From Petasospora fabianii (taxonomy: Eukaryota; Ascomycota; Saccharomycetes; Phaffomycetales; Wickerhamomycetaceae), in the NCBI GenBank assembly GCA_022641835.1, contig CP048716.1, forward strand, positions 1 to 64,000: DNA of 64,000 bases. The letters are read 5' to 3'. The notes under the pieces were generated by a model. The model was not told the DNA's origin. It saw only the letters and a list, made by a program, of their open reading frames with translations, and did no database searches. Shown here in pieces: positions 39,916 through 50,041 of this stretch; the first letter of the stretch is position 1, and each line of letters starts with the position of its first letter. The position numbers and the translations under genes were made by a program.

Positions 39916-40456
39916 AAGGATACTGCTTTGGAATTTGCAGTTGACCATGCTTTGTGATCTTAGTAGGAAATATAGTAAAGTGCTAAATTAAGGTTAAGTT
40001 CAGTTAATTTCTCAAGTTTATTGGAATCAGGCTCCTCCTGAAATCAATAGTACTTCTATTTCCATACTTGGTCTACGTTGTCTGAAAAATTGCGCTCTCT
40101 TTTCATGTTATTCACGCTTATTAACACTATCGATCATCGCTGGCGTTACATTAGATCTATAGTGACTTCATTGTAATCATACACAATATTACCGGCCATG
40201 AGCAATGAATTCATTTGACAAAAGAGGCATAAGATGCTGCTAGGCATCTACTGTTGATCCACTCCAGTTTTCTCTTTACCTTAAGACCGGGCCAAACGAC
40301 GGCGCTCGGAAAGCGCTTCTGTGTACCGTTCCCTACACCACATGCCTAGCCGCCAATGCTATCGACAACAGACATGTCCACGTTGGTCTTGATGACAAGC
40401 CAGAGCGCTTCAGTTTACATTTATGCCCCTCAGTCGATCTGTGTATCCTTGCCGCC
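39916..40456. other. Intergenic region between tRNA-Val and the GAS4-like gene
   Basis: About 540 bases, AT-rich from 39950 to 40250. No gene was seen; it must hold the GAS4-like promoter. Confidence 0.5.
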
Positions 40457-41902
40457 ATGTTGTTCCGATTCCTTCTTGCCAGATTCGTGACCCTTCTTCT
40501 CCTTGCCGCCCCAGCAGCTGCCTTTACACACCCAATTGGCATCCATGGGCGCTACTTCATCGACACCGTTACTAGACAGCCGTTTTTCCTTAAGGGAATT
40601 GACTACCAGCCAGGTGGTTCCTCTGCAGTGACCGAAAGTATCGACCCTCTCTCAGACCCAAACACCTGTGCTAGAGATATCATCTTGTTCCAAGAGTTGA
40701 ACATCAACACAATCAGAGTCTACTCCATCAACCCAGATCTTGACCACGATGTCTGTATGAGTATGTTGGCCTCCGCTGGCATCTACCTTGTCTTGGACGT
40801 TAACTCACCACTCCAAGGGCAGCACATGAACAGATACGAGCCATGGACGTCCTATAATGAGGATTACCTCGAGCATGTCTTTAAGGCTATTGAGCAGTTC
40901 TCTGGCTACAACAATACATTGGGATTCTTTGCTGGTAACGAGATTGTGAATGATAAGAAGTCGGCACGCAATTCTCCTCCGTTTATAAAGAACTTGATCA
41001 AGGACATGAAGTTATACATAGATGCCCACAGTCCGAGATCCATTCCTGTTGGTTATTCGGCTGCCGATGACTTGAACTTTCGAGTCTCCTTGTCAAAATA
41101 CTTAGAGTGTACTGATGGCTCATTTGTTGACTCTGTTGACTTCTATGGTGTGAACACATACCAGTGGTGCGGAGAGCAGACCTTCTACACCAGTGGTTAC
41201 GATGCCTTGACACTGGACTACGAGGACTATGTCCGTCCTGTTTTCTTCTCTGAGTTTGGATGCAATGCCATTTCTCCACGTGTTTTTGAAGAGGTTTCCT
41301 CCATTTTTGGTGATGAGATGATTGGTGTCTTCAGTGGAGGCTTGGTCTATGAGTATTCTCAAGAACCTAACAACTATGGATTGGTAGAAATTGACGATAA
41401 GGGTGCAGTGAGGTTGATGAAGGACTTTGATTACTTGAAGGTTCAGTACACTTCCACTGAAATCCCAACAGGAGAACGTATCGCTGAGTTGTATAATCGC
41501 GGTGGTAAGGGCTTGAAGTTAGGTGCACAGGCGTTGCCAGAGTGTGAGGAGGAGTATGACAACTTAGAAATCACACTGATGGTCGATGACTCTATCAGCT
41601 CAAAACTTTTGAAGAACGGGGTTGATGCCAAAAGAGGAAGGTTTGTCACTATTGATGATAACGATCTTTACACCACATATCAAATTTACAACACAGACGG
41701 AACATCTTTTGATAGAAAGTACGTCCGTGTCACGCACCTGTTAGATGAAATTACGGAGTGCGAAGCCATCAGACTCAAACAATTGTCAAACGATAGTAAG
41801 TATCCTTGAAGATTCACCCGCCTCTCCAACAGCAATGATTTTAACCTCTTTTCAGAGTTCGAGGAAGACGGGGGCAGCAGTGATGATGATTGCAGCTATT
41901 AA
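40457..41902 (+). CDS. GAS4: GH72 beta-1,3-glucanosyltransferase, Gas4-like, probably with a 3' intron
   Basis: Cell-wall glucan elongating enzyme. It has a signal peptide (1-22), the GH72 domain with acid/base glutamate E162 (GNEIVND) and nucleophile E266 (VFFSEFGCN), and a C-terminal part without a Cys-box, as in Gas4 and Gas2. SADDLN-type, YQWCGEQT and GGLVYEYSQE blocks follow Gas4 closely. Read without splicing it stops at 41809 (450 aa). A GTAAGT donor at 41796 precedes that stop. Splicing to the CAG at 41853-41855 gives 461 aa with an acidic end (GGSSDDDCSY, stop 41900-41902). Splicing instead to the AAAAG at 41915 gives 470 aa ending in a hydrophobic GPI-type tail (stop 41987-41989). 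S. cerevisiae Gas4 is 471 aa with an acidic stretch then a GPI tail. Orthology to sporulation-type Gas4/Gas2 is likely; the 3' structure is inference. Confidence 0.9.
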
Positions 41903-42068
41903 CTAACATTAAAAGGTATAAAGATATCACACATGGCCGTCCTCAAAACGCTTTTGGTATCACTCTTCTTATGGCTTCCTATTATTTGAGCTCTAAGCTA
42001 AGTTATTGTCTCGTAGAATTATATGTTATAAGCATTATCATACATCATCATTATCATTAGTAGTATTA

Positions 42069-43511
42069 TCATGGTCTCTCGTTTCTTGTGAAGAGCACTG
42101 ACCCATCCTTATCCAATATTCTCACACTATTCGTTGAGGTGAAGCACGGCTGTAAGAGTTTGGTCCACTCATCTCTTGTTCTCCTTTGGTGGAGCTTGTA
42201 GTTCTTTAACATTATAAATTCCACTCTGTCAAAGTTTTGGAGCATAGCGAAGAACTTGAAGCCGTTGGTATTGACCAGATTACATTCTGGATTCTCCAAG
42301 TCTTCTGGGTCGACTGGAGTAATGTTCGTAAACGAGCAATTGACAAAAGACACTTTGTTCACTCGTGGTAACTTCTCCATAACCTCAACGAAATGGCCGT
42401 AATTCAGGTAGAACTTTGGCACGAACTTTGAGTTGAAGTATGCATAATTGGAGTTATTATTCTGTGTGTTGATTACCAGGGCCTCCGATGAATTGTACAA
42501 ACTGAAACACTTGGAGTTAAGATCGATGTAAAGAGTCTCAAGGTGTGGGAAACAATGGGCAAGGAGGAGGTCATAGTGAGATTTGAGGGACACGAGACGA
42601 AGCGAGCGAACTTCTCGGAAATATCCAGCGAGCAGCCTTGAACCGCTTGAGGCAATTGAGCAGGATGATAAGGTAAGTGACTGAATTGGAGACCAGCGAT
42701 TGTTTGATTCGAGTATGGCGGCATCCTTGGACACTAAGGGACCATTCTCGTTTGATAGTGTGAGAAGAGCTGGTTTTGTGAGGGAGTGGGAATCGATTAC
42801 CATGTCATAGAGAATTAGTTCATCTATAAGACCAAAAGGCCAGAGGAGATTAGGGCGAAGTGGGATGCTCCATCCAAATTCTGAAGACATGCGGAGACGA
42901 CGTAGTGTGGGGTAATAGTTGTGTTCAAGGGCATATGTCTTGAGTGTAGATGTCCATTCTGGGAACTGAAAACCTGGTGATATTTGACGAAGAGAGATTT
43001 CCGAGAGGTTGGGGAGAAGCGATACAACTTCTAGCAATAGTGTTATGTAGTTGTCCGATGGTGCATTGGGCTTGAAGTTGAAACCCACGATGGAAGTGGA
43101 CTCATGAGACAAATCTTTCTCAGGTTTGATAAAATCGATACTTTGAACATAGAGCTGTAGCATGTTCCGTTTCTTATCCTTGGATAAAGTCTTACGAAAG
43201 CGGGAGAGTGCCTCCTTGTTGTGTATCTTAACCTTGCGATAAAGGAAGAATCGATTCACGAAGTCGTTCATCTGGCGACATACAAGGACGAGAGCCAGAA
43301 AGTCATGGATGGTAAGATTGGCAATGATACGAGAGAGCACCTCATTGGGCAGGCCAAGAAGAGTCATTCTCTGGTCTACTGCAGCGTCTGTATCGTTGGT
43401 CAGGAGCTGCTGATGCTGCTCATTCTGCTGCTGATGCTGTTGTGACAGGCGGAGGTCATCGGCGGTCTTTGAAGAGCTTCTGAAACGGCTCTTCTTGAAG
43501 ATGCTGAACAT
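42069..43511 (-). CDS. F-box protein with leucine-rich C-terminal region
   Basis: A 480-aa probable SCF ubiquitin-ligase substrate receptor. An N-terminal basic and Q/H-rich segment (1-45) precedes the F-box LPNEVLSRIIANLTIHDFL then ALVLVCRQMNDFVNRFFLY (about 54-95), followed by irregular leucine-rich repeats (TLRRLRMS, IQSLTLSSCSIAS, VRSLRLVSLKSHYD, HLETLYIDLNSK). The overall plan recalls the uncharacterised S. cerevisiae F-box protein YDR306C (about 478 aa), but I could not confirm that. The start is the first ATG; the frame is open 25 codons upstream from a TTG. Confidence 0.87.
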   Translation of the reverse strand: MFSIFKKSRFRSSSKTADDLRLSQQHQQQNEQHQQLLTNDTDAAVDQRMTLLGLPNEVLSRIIANLTIHDFLALVLVCRQMNDFVNRFFLYRKVKIHNKEALSRFRKTLSKDKKRNMLQLYVQSIDFIKPEKDLSHESTSIVGFNFKPNAPSDNYITLLLEVVSLLPNLSEISLRQISPGFQFPEWTSTLKTYALEHNYYPTLRRLRMSSEFGWSIPLRPNLLWPFGLIDELILYDMVIDSHSLTKPALLTLSNENGPLVSKDAAILESNNRWSPIQSLTLSSCSIASSGSRLLAGYFREVRSLRLVSLKSHYDLLLAHCFPHLETLYIDLNSKCFSLYNSSEALVINTQNNNSNYAYFNSKFVPKFYLNYGHFVEVMEKLPRVNKVSFVNCSFTNITPVDPEDLENPECNLVNTNGFKFFAMLQNFDRVEFIMLKNYKLHQRRTRDEWTKLLQPCFTSTNSVRILDKDGSVLFTRNERP

Positions 43512-43813
43512 CACAGCAGTGGTTGAAGTATTAGACAAATGAGAAGCGGCAAATGAACAGTTTCTGGTTATAGAAGCGCCTCTCAACTGTGCAATAGACT
43601 ATTCGAATATCTAAATTTTGTATTGGCCGCAGATGGAAAAAAGACCGCATTTTCCCTTTCGTCTCCGCTTTCGTGTACGGCGCACAGCACCAGCCGTCAC
43701 AATTACGAGCTCTAACTTTCCAAAGTATCTACATCTTTCTTTTCCGAAAACCCAAAACCGTGTGTTAACAAAGAAATACAAACTAAATCAAATAAACTTT
43801 TCAGGGTACAAGC
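43512..43813. other. F-box promoter and RPS22 3' region
   Basis: About 300 bases between two minus-strand genes. No gene was seen. Confidence 0.5.
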
Positions 43814-44512
43814 TTAGTAGACGTAACCCAAGATCTTACCAGAGACGTGCTTACGTCTAGCCTCCTCGTGGTCCATGATACCAGCAGAGGTGGTCAAGAT
43901 AACGTAACCAAACTGTCTAGCTGGGAGCAAGTTGTCAGTCCACTTCTCAATGTCACCAATTCTGACGTTGAATCTTGGAGAGATAACACCAACCTTGTTG
44001 AGACGGCCGTTAAGCTGAACAACAATCTTACCTGATCTGTGGTCGTCAATGTACTCGAACTCATCGATGTAACCTAAAAGAAAAAAGTTAGTACTCCATA
44101 AAGAGAACAAAATCTTTTGCTTCTCAAACACTAGAAACCCAAGCTCAAAAGATGTCAAGGAAAAGTAAACGACAGCGAGGACGAAAGAACAAAATGTTCC
44201 CTCGCAGACGTGTAAGAAGCATTTCCAGATTGTTCTTCCGGACACTTAAAAGACAGAGAGCGATTGCAACAACAATCCATCCAGTTATAAGCCCGGTGAA
44301 GGAAATAAACAAAAAAGCAGGGAATGAGAAAGGGTTTCATGTGAAGATGAGAAATTGTAAAAGGAACAAAAAAACATACCGTGCTTCTGGATAACCTGCA
44401 AGAACTTGACAATGACCTTGGAGGATGGTCTGATGATGACCTGTCTCTTACCGGTCTTCTCAGCGTTGTTGATAACGTTCAAGGCGTCAGCCAAAACAGA
44501 GGTTCTAGTCAT
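43814..44512 (-). CDS. RPS22: 40S ribosomal protein S22 (uS8), two coding exons
   Basis: Small-subunit protein uS8. Exon 1 is 44380-44512 and exon 2 is 43814-44073, joined inside the HGY codons across a 306-nt intron (donor GTATGT, branch TACTAAC at plus 44087-44093, acceptor TAG). The 130-aa product opens [20 protein letters not shown] and ends [14 protein letters not shown], nearly identical to S. cerevisiae Rps22. That intron encodes an H/ACA snoRNA, and a second intron lies in the 5' UTR directly before the ATG. This is the architecture of S. cerevisiae RPS22B. The gene is divergent from TTI1. Confidence 0.97.
44150..44305 (-). ncRNA. snR44: Intronic H/ACA snoRNA, snR44 counterpart
   Basis: Within the RPS22 coding intron the minus strand folds as hairpin, H box AGAACA (plus 44231-44236), second hairpin, and ACA followed by three bases (plus 44150-44155). 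The 5' hairpin has a CCGG/CCGG lower stem, an apical GATTG/CAATC stem, and a pocket whose arms are ATAACT (plus 44283-44288) and TTTAA (plus 44246-44250). These pair with the two sides of the conserved 18S stretch UUAAA-UC-AGUUAU, leaving U106 in the pocket, 14 bases ahead of the H box. The 3' hairpin has GGAAA/TTTCC and GCGAGG/CCTCGC stems. In S. cerevisiae, snR44 sits in the RPS22B intron and guides 18S pseudouridine 106 and one 25S site. The 5' boundary is approximate. Confidence 0.82.
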
Positions 44513-44857
44513 CTGGAAATAGGTGTTAGTATGCCTATGAGAGACTTGGCAAATTAAAGAGCAACATGAGTGTCCTCAAACAAAGTTGGGAGTCATGAGC
44601 AAAAGCTTTTAGGCAAAGGCCATAAAAGCTTGCTGAAGGGGGGTGTCAAGTCCCAAGTCAACGTAAAACTGGCCCATCAACAGATAGGAACCGAAAAAGT
44701 CTTACTCGTCAAACTTGCAGATACACTTGATTCCCACTTCAGATTTGGTCCATTCCTCAAAGAAAAGTAATCCCGTCGAATGTCCCCTTCCTGTGAAGGC
44801 AGCGAGACATTCGGTGCGAGAGAAAACCTGAAGCTCAATAACAGTCGGGGTACATAC
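44513..44857 (-). other. 5'UTR intron of RPS22
   Basis: Minus-strand donor GTATGT (plus 44852-44857), branch TACTAAC (plus 44525-44531) and acceptor CAG immediately before the ATG define a 345-nt intron. It contains a long hairpin with arms at 44598-44611 and 44623-44634 that can be extended outwards. S. cerevisiae RPS22B also has a 5'UTR intron carrying a stem-loop cut by RNase III (Rnt1). The loop here is not an obvious AGNN tetraloop, so Rnt1 cleavage is only a possibility. Confidence 0.8.
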
Positions 44858-45104
44858 TGTGTATGGTTTTTAGGAGCTTATGATGAGGCGGGGTCTTCTG
44901 AAGGAGTCCTTTTGTTCTTCTCAGTGAAGAAATGTTGAAAATTTTTCAGTTTCCTCGAAGCGCGTAATCTGTGGTGATAAATATTACGCATTGTGCGCGT
45001 AAATTGTGGCCTTAAGATCATCGCGTTCCCTCTAAACCATCAGGATGCGCCATCTAGGGCCAATGTCTCTCCAGTGATGGCTCCAAAAGCACAACGGACT
45101 AAAA

Positions 45105-48100
45105 ATGGCACCAGATGGTGACCGAAGAGTCTTCTCAGAGGTATGATGGACTAGATTGGTAATTTGATTGCGCTCGATTGACTAACACACACTCAAGATA
45201 AGGCCATATTGTGTGGCACTCTCCAAGCTAGCACTTGCCCCACCAGGGGTATTCAATCCTAATGGTCCAGAGGTATCGGCTGCCCTTCAAGATGTATATA
45301 CCCACTTTGAAAGTTCGATAACACCGACGACTGTTCTCTCCACCAACATTGCAGACTATATCTTCCTGCCTCTTTCACACCTTCTTAAACATCCAAAACT
45401 CGGGGACACACAGACCACATATCTTCTCCGCATCTTGACTCTACTCATCCGTCATTGTTGGTCCGAACCAAACACAATGCCCTATGTCATGGCTAAGCAG
45501 CTCTTTCCACTACTCACATTCCTCACAGGAGGTGCACCTAACCCAAAGGATAACACTGAGATCAATGCCAAGTCTGAAGAGTTAAAGCAGGCTGGATCTG
45601 CTGCTTTAGAAGCCATCTTCTCATCCCTTTCAGTTCAAAAGTCGGCGAAATTGTACGACTTCTTCAGTAATGTTGAGAACCTTCCTGCTCTAGGACATGG
45701 TGTTACGATCCTCTTGGAGTTTGCTTTAAATGGAAAATCTATTGAGCTGCAACTTCAAGCCCTGGAGGCTTTGAGAACGCTATACGTCGATGTGATTCAT
45801 GATGGTGAAATTATATCCTACATCCTTCCAGGTAATGTGTCCGTGTTAACCAAGGTAATTTCCATTACTGGATCCAAGACACATTACACAGTCATTGTGA
45901 AAGCTTTGAGTCTTTTGAGAACGATTCTAAAGATCGTATACAATGATGAAGAACTTGAAGTCAACATCAAGGAGGTTGAAGCAATTGAGGAGATTATTGA
46001 AGACCCAGAGCTGACACAGATCACAATCACTGAAGAAGGTTTCAAGAAGGTGCACAGAACTAATGCTTGGCTAAAAGCTACATCGTCCCAAGTGAAACTT
46101 GCGCTCGCTAACATCAAGAAGATCTACAGCCATTCAAAGTTTGAGGTGAGACAGGAGCTTGCCAACTTGGCGTCAATGATTGTCTCGCATTGTGTTCTGT
46201 CATTAAACAGTTCTGTGTCTGTTGCTGTGGACATCCTAGCCCACCTCTCCAATGATGGTTCTGTAATCGTCCCACGTGAGATCTTTGAACCAAAGGTTCC
46301 ACAACAAAAAGAGATTCTCGATAAGATTATCACAACAGAACTCGACACATACGTCAACACTTTCAACTCCGTAATCCAGTCGCCAAATGAAAAAAAGATT
46401 CTTTCCTCAATCAGTGCTATCAAATTCGCTGCTGCTCGCTCCCCAAACAGCTTTTTGCTCGATAAGCTTACAAAATCCTGTGTAATTGAACTCTCGGACT
46501 CACTCCGCCGGTCTCAGAAGAAGCCAAAGGTCATTTCCACATCCAATGATATGACGGAACTTATTCTTATTGCTGAGGATTCTTCTAAACTTCAGGTTGA
46601 TAACCACAAGCTCGCGGTATTTGATACCGTGATGACTCCACAAGTCCAACTTGCCCTCTCAGACCTTTTTCAATCTCTCGCACAGATCAAAGACCCGACA
46701 CAAGTTATTAATGAGCTTCTTTCAATGGAGGGCCAATCTTTGAACGAGCGCTCGATTATCTTGTGGATTGTCAACAATTTTATGCAAGGATACGTCTCGA
46801 AAGTGGCACCACATATTCTCTCTGCTGACTTTCTCACGTTTGATGATGATGACGACGACGATGAGCTTGTGCTTCTGCAGAAGCCAGAATTTGTCTACTC
46901 TATCCTGGACTACTCCAAGTCGCTCCTTGATGAGCTGTCTGAGATGGATCCAACAGAAGCTGTTGTTCAGGCTAACAGCATTGCCCTTGACACCATCGCT
47001 GTGGTGCAACAGTTGTTGAAAGAGGAGTTCCGGCCTGAGCTAATCGACTACCTCTATCCAGTTGTTGACTCACTGGCATCCCCTTCTGAGACAGTGAGAC
47101 AGCATGCTCTTAACACGAGTTTGGTCATCGCTGATGAACTGTATGGAGGATCGTTGGAAAGTATGATCATGGAAAACGCTGACTACCTGATCGATGCTAT
47201 TTCTGTTAGGTTGAGTAACGCCATGACAACGCGGTCTACTGCTATATTGGCTGTCTGTACAAAGATTGCCGGCTTTGAGATCATTGACACTTTCAAAGAC
47301 CTAATGGAGATCTTGTTCAGTTTGATTGATAACTACCATGGGTATGAAGATATCTGTATCGGCTTCTTTTTGTTGTTCGAAATCATCTCAGATGAGATCA
47401 GAAAGCAGTATATGAGTGATTATGGTATGGAGAAGATTGAGTCTTTTGAAAGCAGCTCTACCTATGCTCCATGGGGTCTGAAAAACATCAGGCAGCTTGT
47501 GGCTTTACTTGATAAGCGGAACAGAGATATAAGTGAGCTTGCTGCCACTCCACTTGAAGGTGACGTTGAAGACGAGATCAACAAGCCAGACAGTGATGAT
47601 GAGGACGATGTGTCCGGGGAGATCCCCGATGTTCACAAGGAGTGGACCTCACTTGTTCCCCAAGATGCATACAAGCTTCTCCAACAAATCACTTACTACG
47701 GTGAAAGACTCTTGACGCATCCTTCTATCAAGCTCAGATTACAAATTCTGAGAACGTACAACAAGATCATACCAATACTTGCTACTGCACCTGACAACTT
47801 GCTTCCAATCGTGGCCTCCATCTGGGCTGTCGTCGCCTCCATGGTCACTTCGCCAGATCCAAAGATCGTCCTTCCTGCCTCTGAAGTCCTGGAGAAAATG
47901 ATACTTTACAGTGGGAACTTTGTCATGAAACGCTTCCTGGATATGTGGGTCAATCTCCAGAAGAGTCCAATTCTGGTCAATGCTGTGAGGCAAAGCGCTC
48001 ATCAACAGAAGGTGGTACTCCCGGGCATAGAAATGAAGTGTTATAACTCTGTTGTTGCCATGCTGGTCACAGCTCTCAACACTATGGGCAGATCCATTTC

Positions 48101-48287
48101 TGATATAACCACAGAACATATTATTCGCAGTTGTATTGGTGTTGTACCTACAGAGAAATTTGAACAGCATGCCGATATGGCTTGGTGTCTAAAGAGAGAA
48201 GTCTATGGTGCTGAGAGTGCTCCTTCCTGTGCAAAGAGTCACCCAAAGATGTTCGAGATTGATGGTGAGGCTTATCACCTGGTATAA
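45105..48287 (+). CDS. TTI1: TTT complex subunit Tti1, two exons
   Basis: HEAT-repeat partner of Tel2 and Tti2 that supports folding and stability of PIKK kinases (Tor, Tel1, Mec1, Tra1). Exon 1 is 45105-45140, the 57-nt intron has donor GTATGA, branch GACTAAC (45180-45186) and acceptor AAG, and exon 2 is 45198-48287, for 1041 aa (S. cerevisiae Tti1 1038). Splicing produces RRVFSEIRPYCVALSKLALA, which matches the FxxLRPVCVxL opening of Tti1 proteins; without it no ATG exists at this end. The body is all-helical with repeated LLxxL hairpins, and acidic inserts are present (FDDDDDDDEL, and PDSDDEDDVSGE near 800). Confidence 0.93.
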
Positions 48288-48743
48288 AATGAGTGTACTC
48301 GTGGGAATTAATGAATTTATGACTGCTTTTAACCATACAACGAACCAGTTCTAGTGCAAATGTGAAGCGATGTGACTGTTGGTAAAGTGGAAAGCATATG
48401 CCTGCTTTTTCTGCAACTAATGTATAGAGGCTGGATATAGCCGCTATTGATTACTTTAGCATTCTACTATAAACTGACAACTACAGATTAATTGCTAGTG
48501 TATTCGAGGAGAAAACGTTGGGTCTATCTGCATGAAAGATGACAAATTGATACTCAGCTCTAGACTTCTCAACCAATTCTAGATGAAGACCTTTTGGGGA
48601 TGTTCAGTGTATCAATGATGATGAATACAATTATCGTTGAAAACAGAGCCTAAGCTCGGAGTAATACAATTATCGTTGAAAACAGAGCCTAAGCTCGGAG
48701 TTGGAATGACCAGTCTAGTAAAAGCACGTCAGCTAAACAGAAA
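48288..48743. other. TTI1 3' region
   Basis: About 450 AT-rich bases between TTI1 and tRNA-Ile. It contains a 39-nt tandem duplication described separately. No gene was seen. Confidence 0.5.
48624..48701. repeat. Perfect 39-nt tandem duplication
   Basis: Bases 48624-48662 are repeated exactly at 48663-48701. The unit begins AATACAATTATCG and ends GCTCGGAGT. It lies 42 bases upstream of tRNA-Ile. Exact identity suggests a recent event. Confidence 0.95.
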
Positions 48744-48817
48744 GATCCCTTGGCCCAGTTGGTTAAGGCGTGGTGCTAATAACGCCAAGATCAGCAGTTC
48801 GATCCTGCTAGGGATCA
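48744..48817 (+). tRNA. tRNA-Ile (anticodon AAU)
   Basis: A 74-nt intronless gene. The acceptor GATCCCT pairs with AGGGATC plus discriminator A, the D arm is GGCCCAGTTGGTTAAGGC, the anticodon loop is CTAATAA with anticodon AAT, and the B box GTTCGATCC is present. A long T-run follows as terminator. It closely matches yeast tRNA-Ile(AAU). Confidence 0.96.
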
Positions 48818-49381
48818 TTTTCTTTTTTTTTTTATTTTCTCACCTTCAAACTGGTGTCCGGATGACTATCAGAGATAGCCTATCAATAGCAATTAATAGA
48901 CCAATGATGAGTTAAGAAAGATTTCAGTGCAATGTGCAATAATGATGGATAATAGAAGTGTAGAGTTAGTTTGAGAGCTTTTCAAGAGAGTTTCAGGTGC
49001 CTACTTGCGATGCACTTATCTTATGTTCTAAACTTTTTAAATGATTCAAAATATGAAATAAGTTCTTCCAGTTAACACTAAAAAATTGGATTTTTTTTTT
49101 TTTGAATATAATCCTTCAATTCCCGATTTAAAACACACTTATGGATAAAATCAGATCTTCTCGATTACTGTGAATTTTTATGAATAAGTAAGTATAGCGG
49201 AAGGTAATTCTGTATCAATATATGTCCGTAATTATTGGATCGAGGTGTCCGGGTGTTATGGAAATCACCCAGCTACTTAATAAGCCCTACAGATTACGGC
49301 TGCTACAAAATTAATCTTGGTAATGTGAAACATAACGTCGTGAAGTAATCTATTAACAAGGCGAGTTAAACATGCGTAAAT
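48818..49381. other. AT-rich intergenic region after tRNA-Ile
   Basis: About 560 bases with T-runs at 48822-48833 and 49090-49103. No gene was seen. Confidence 0.5.
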
Positions 49382-50041
49382 TCAGATCAAGATTCCAACA
49401 ACTACTGTCCAGATGACGTTGACGAAGCAGTTGAAGGGGAAGATGTAAAACGTCGGAAGAAAGTTGAAGGAGACTATCGAACAGATGGGCCAGATCATGT
49501 AGCAGCTTAGAAGCATTCTCATAAATGTCTGCAGGATATGTTAGTATTGTTATAACAACGAGGAAACGTGGCTTGATCGACATACCGTTTTGAAGGCTGG
49601 AAGAATGTCCAAATTTTCCCAGATGCAGTTGTAGATGATGAAGATGGCTTGGAAGAAAGGTGAACCGATGCATTGATCCACGGCGACTCTCATGGACACA
49701 GCTGGAAAGTTGTAGACCAGATAGTCAATCCATAGGGATGAGATAACACCATTGACAGCACCCCATACGTAGAACTTCGCCAGCCTGTGGTAATTTACGT
49801 ATCTGTATAGTTGAATGACGGATTGTGCAAAACCTGCGGTGAACATGCCCATTAGGATCGAGTTGAGCATTTGATGTAAGCTGTCAATGTATTCTCTGTG
49901 GTGCATGAGGAAGATGATACATGCGAGTTCAAAGAACGTGATGAGCAGAATTGTTGACTTGGATCGGGCTTGTATGTCAACCTCGAGATTCTTTTCGATG
50001 TCCACCTTATGTGCCACGTCAAGGTTTGTCTTGGGCTTCAT
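49382..50041 (-). CDS. Mpv17/PMP22-family membrane protein, two exons
   Basis: A 200-aa small membrane protein. Exon 1 is 49586-50041 and exon 2 is 49382-49528, with a 57-nt intron (GTATGT donor, TACTAAC branch at plus 49540-49546, CAG acceptor). It has four hydrophobic segments and the family blocks KFYVWGAVNGVISSLWIDYL, MRVAVDQCIGSPFFQAIFI and, across the splice, LLSCYMIWPICSIVSFNFLP, where Mpv17 members read WxxWPxxQxxNFxxVP. The family includes Sym1 (mitochondrial inner membrane) and peroxisomal PMP22. The N-terminal 35 residues are hydrophilic and the family Q and N positions are partly altered, so it is a divergent member. Location and role are unknown. Confidence 0.85.
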
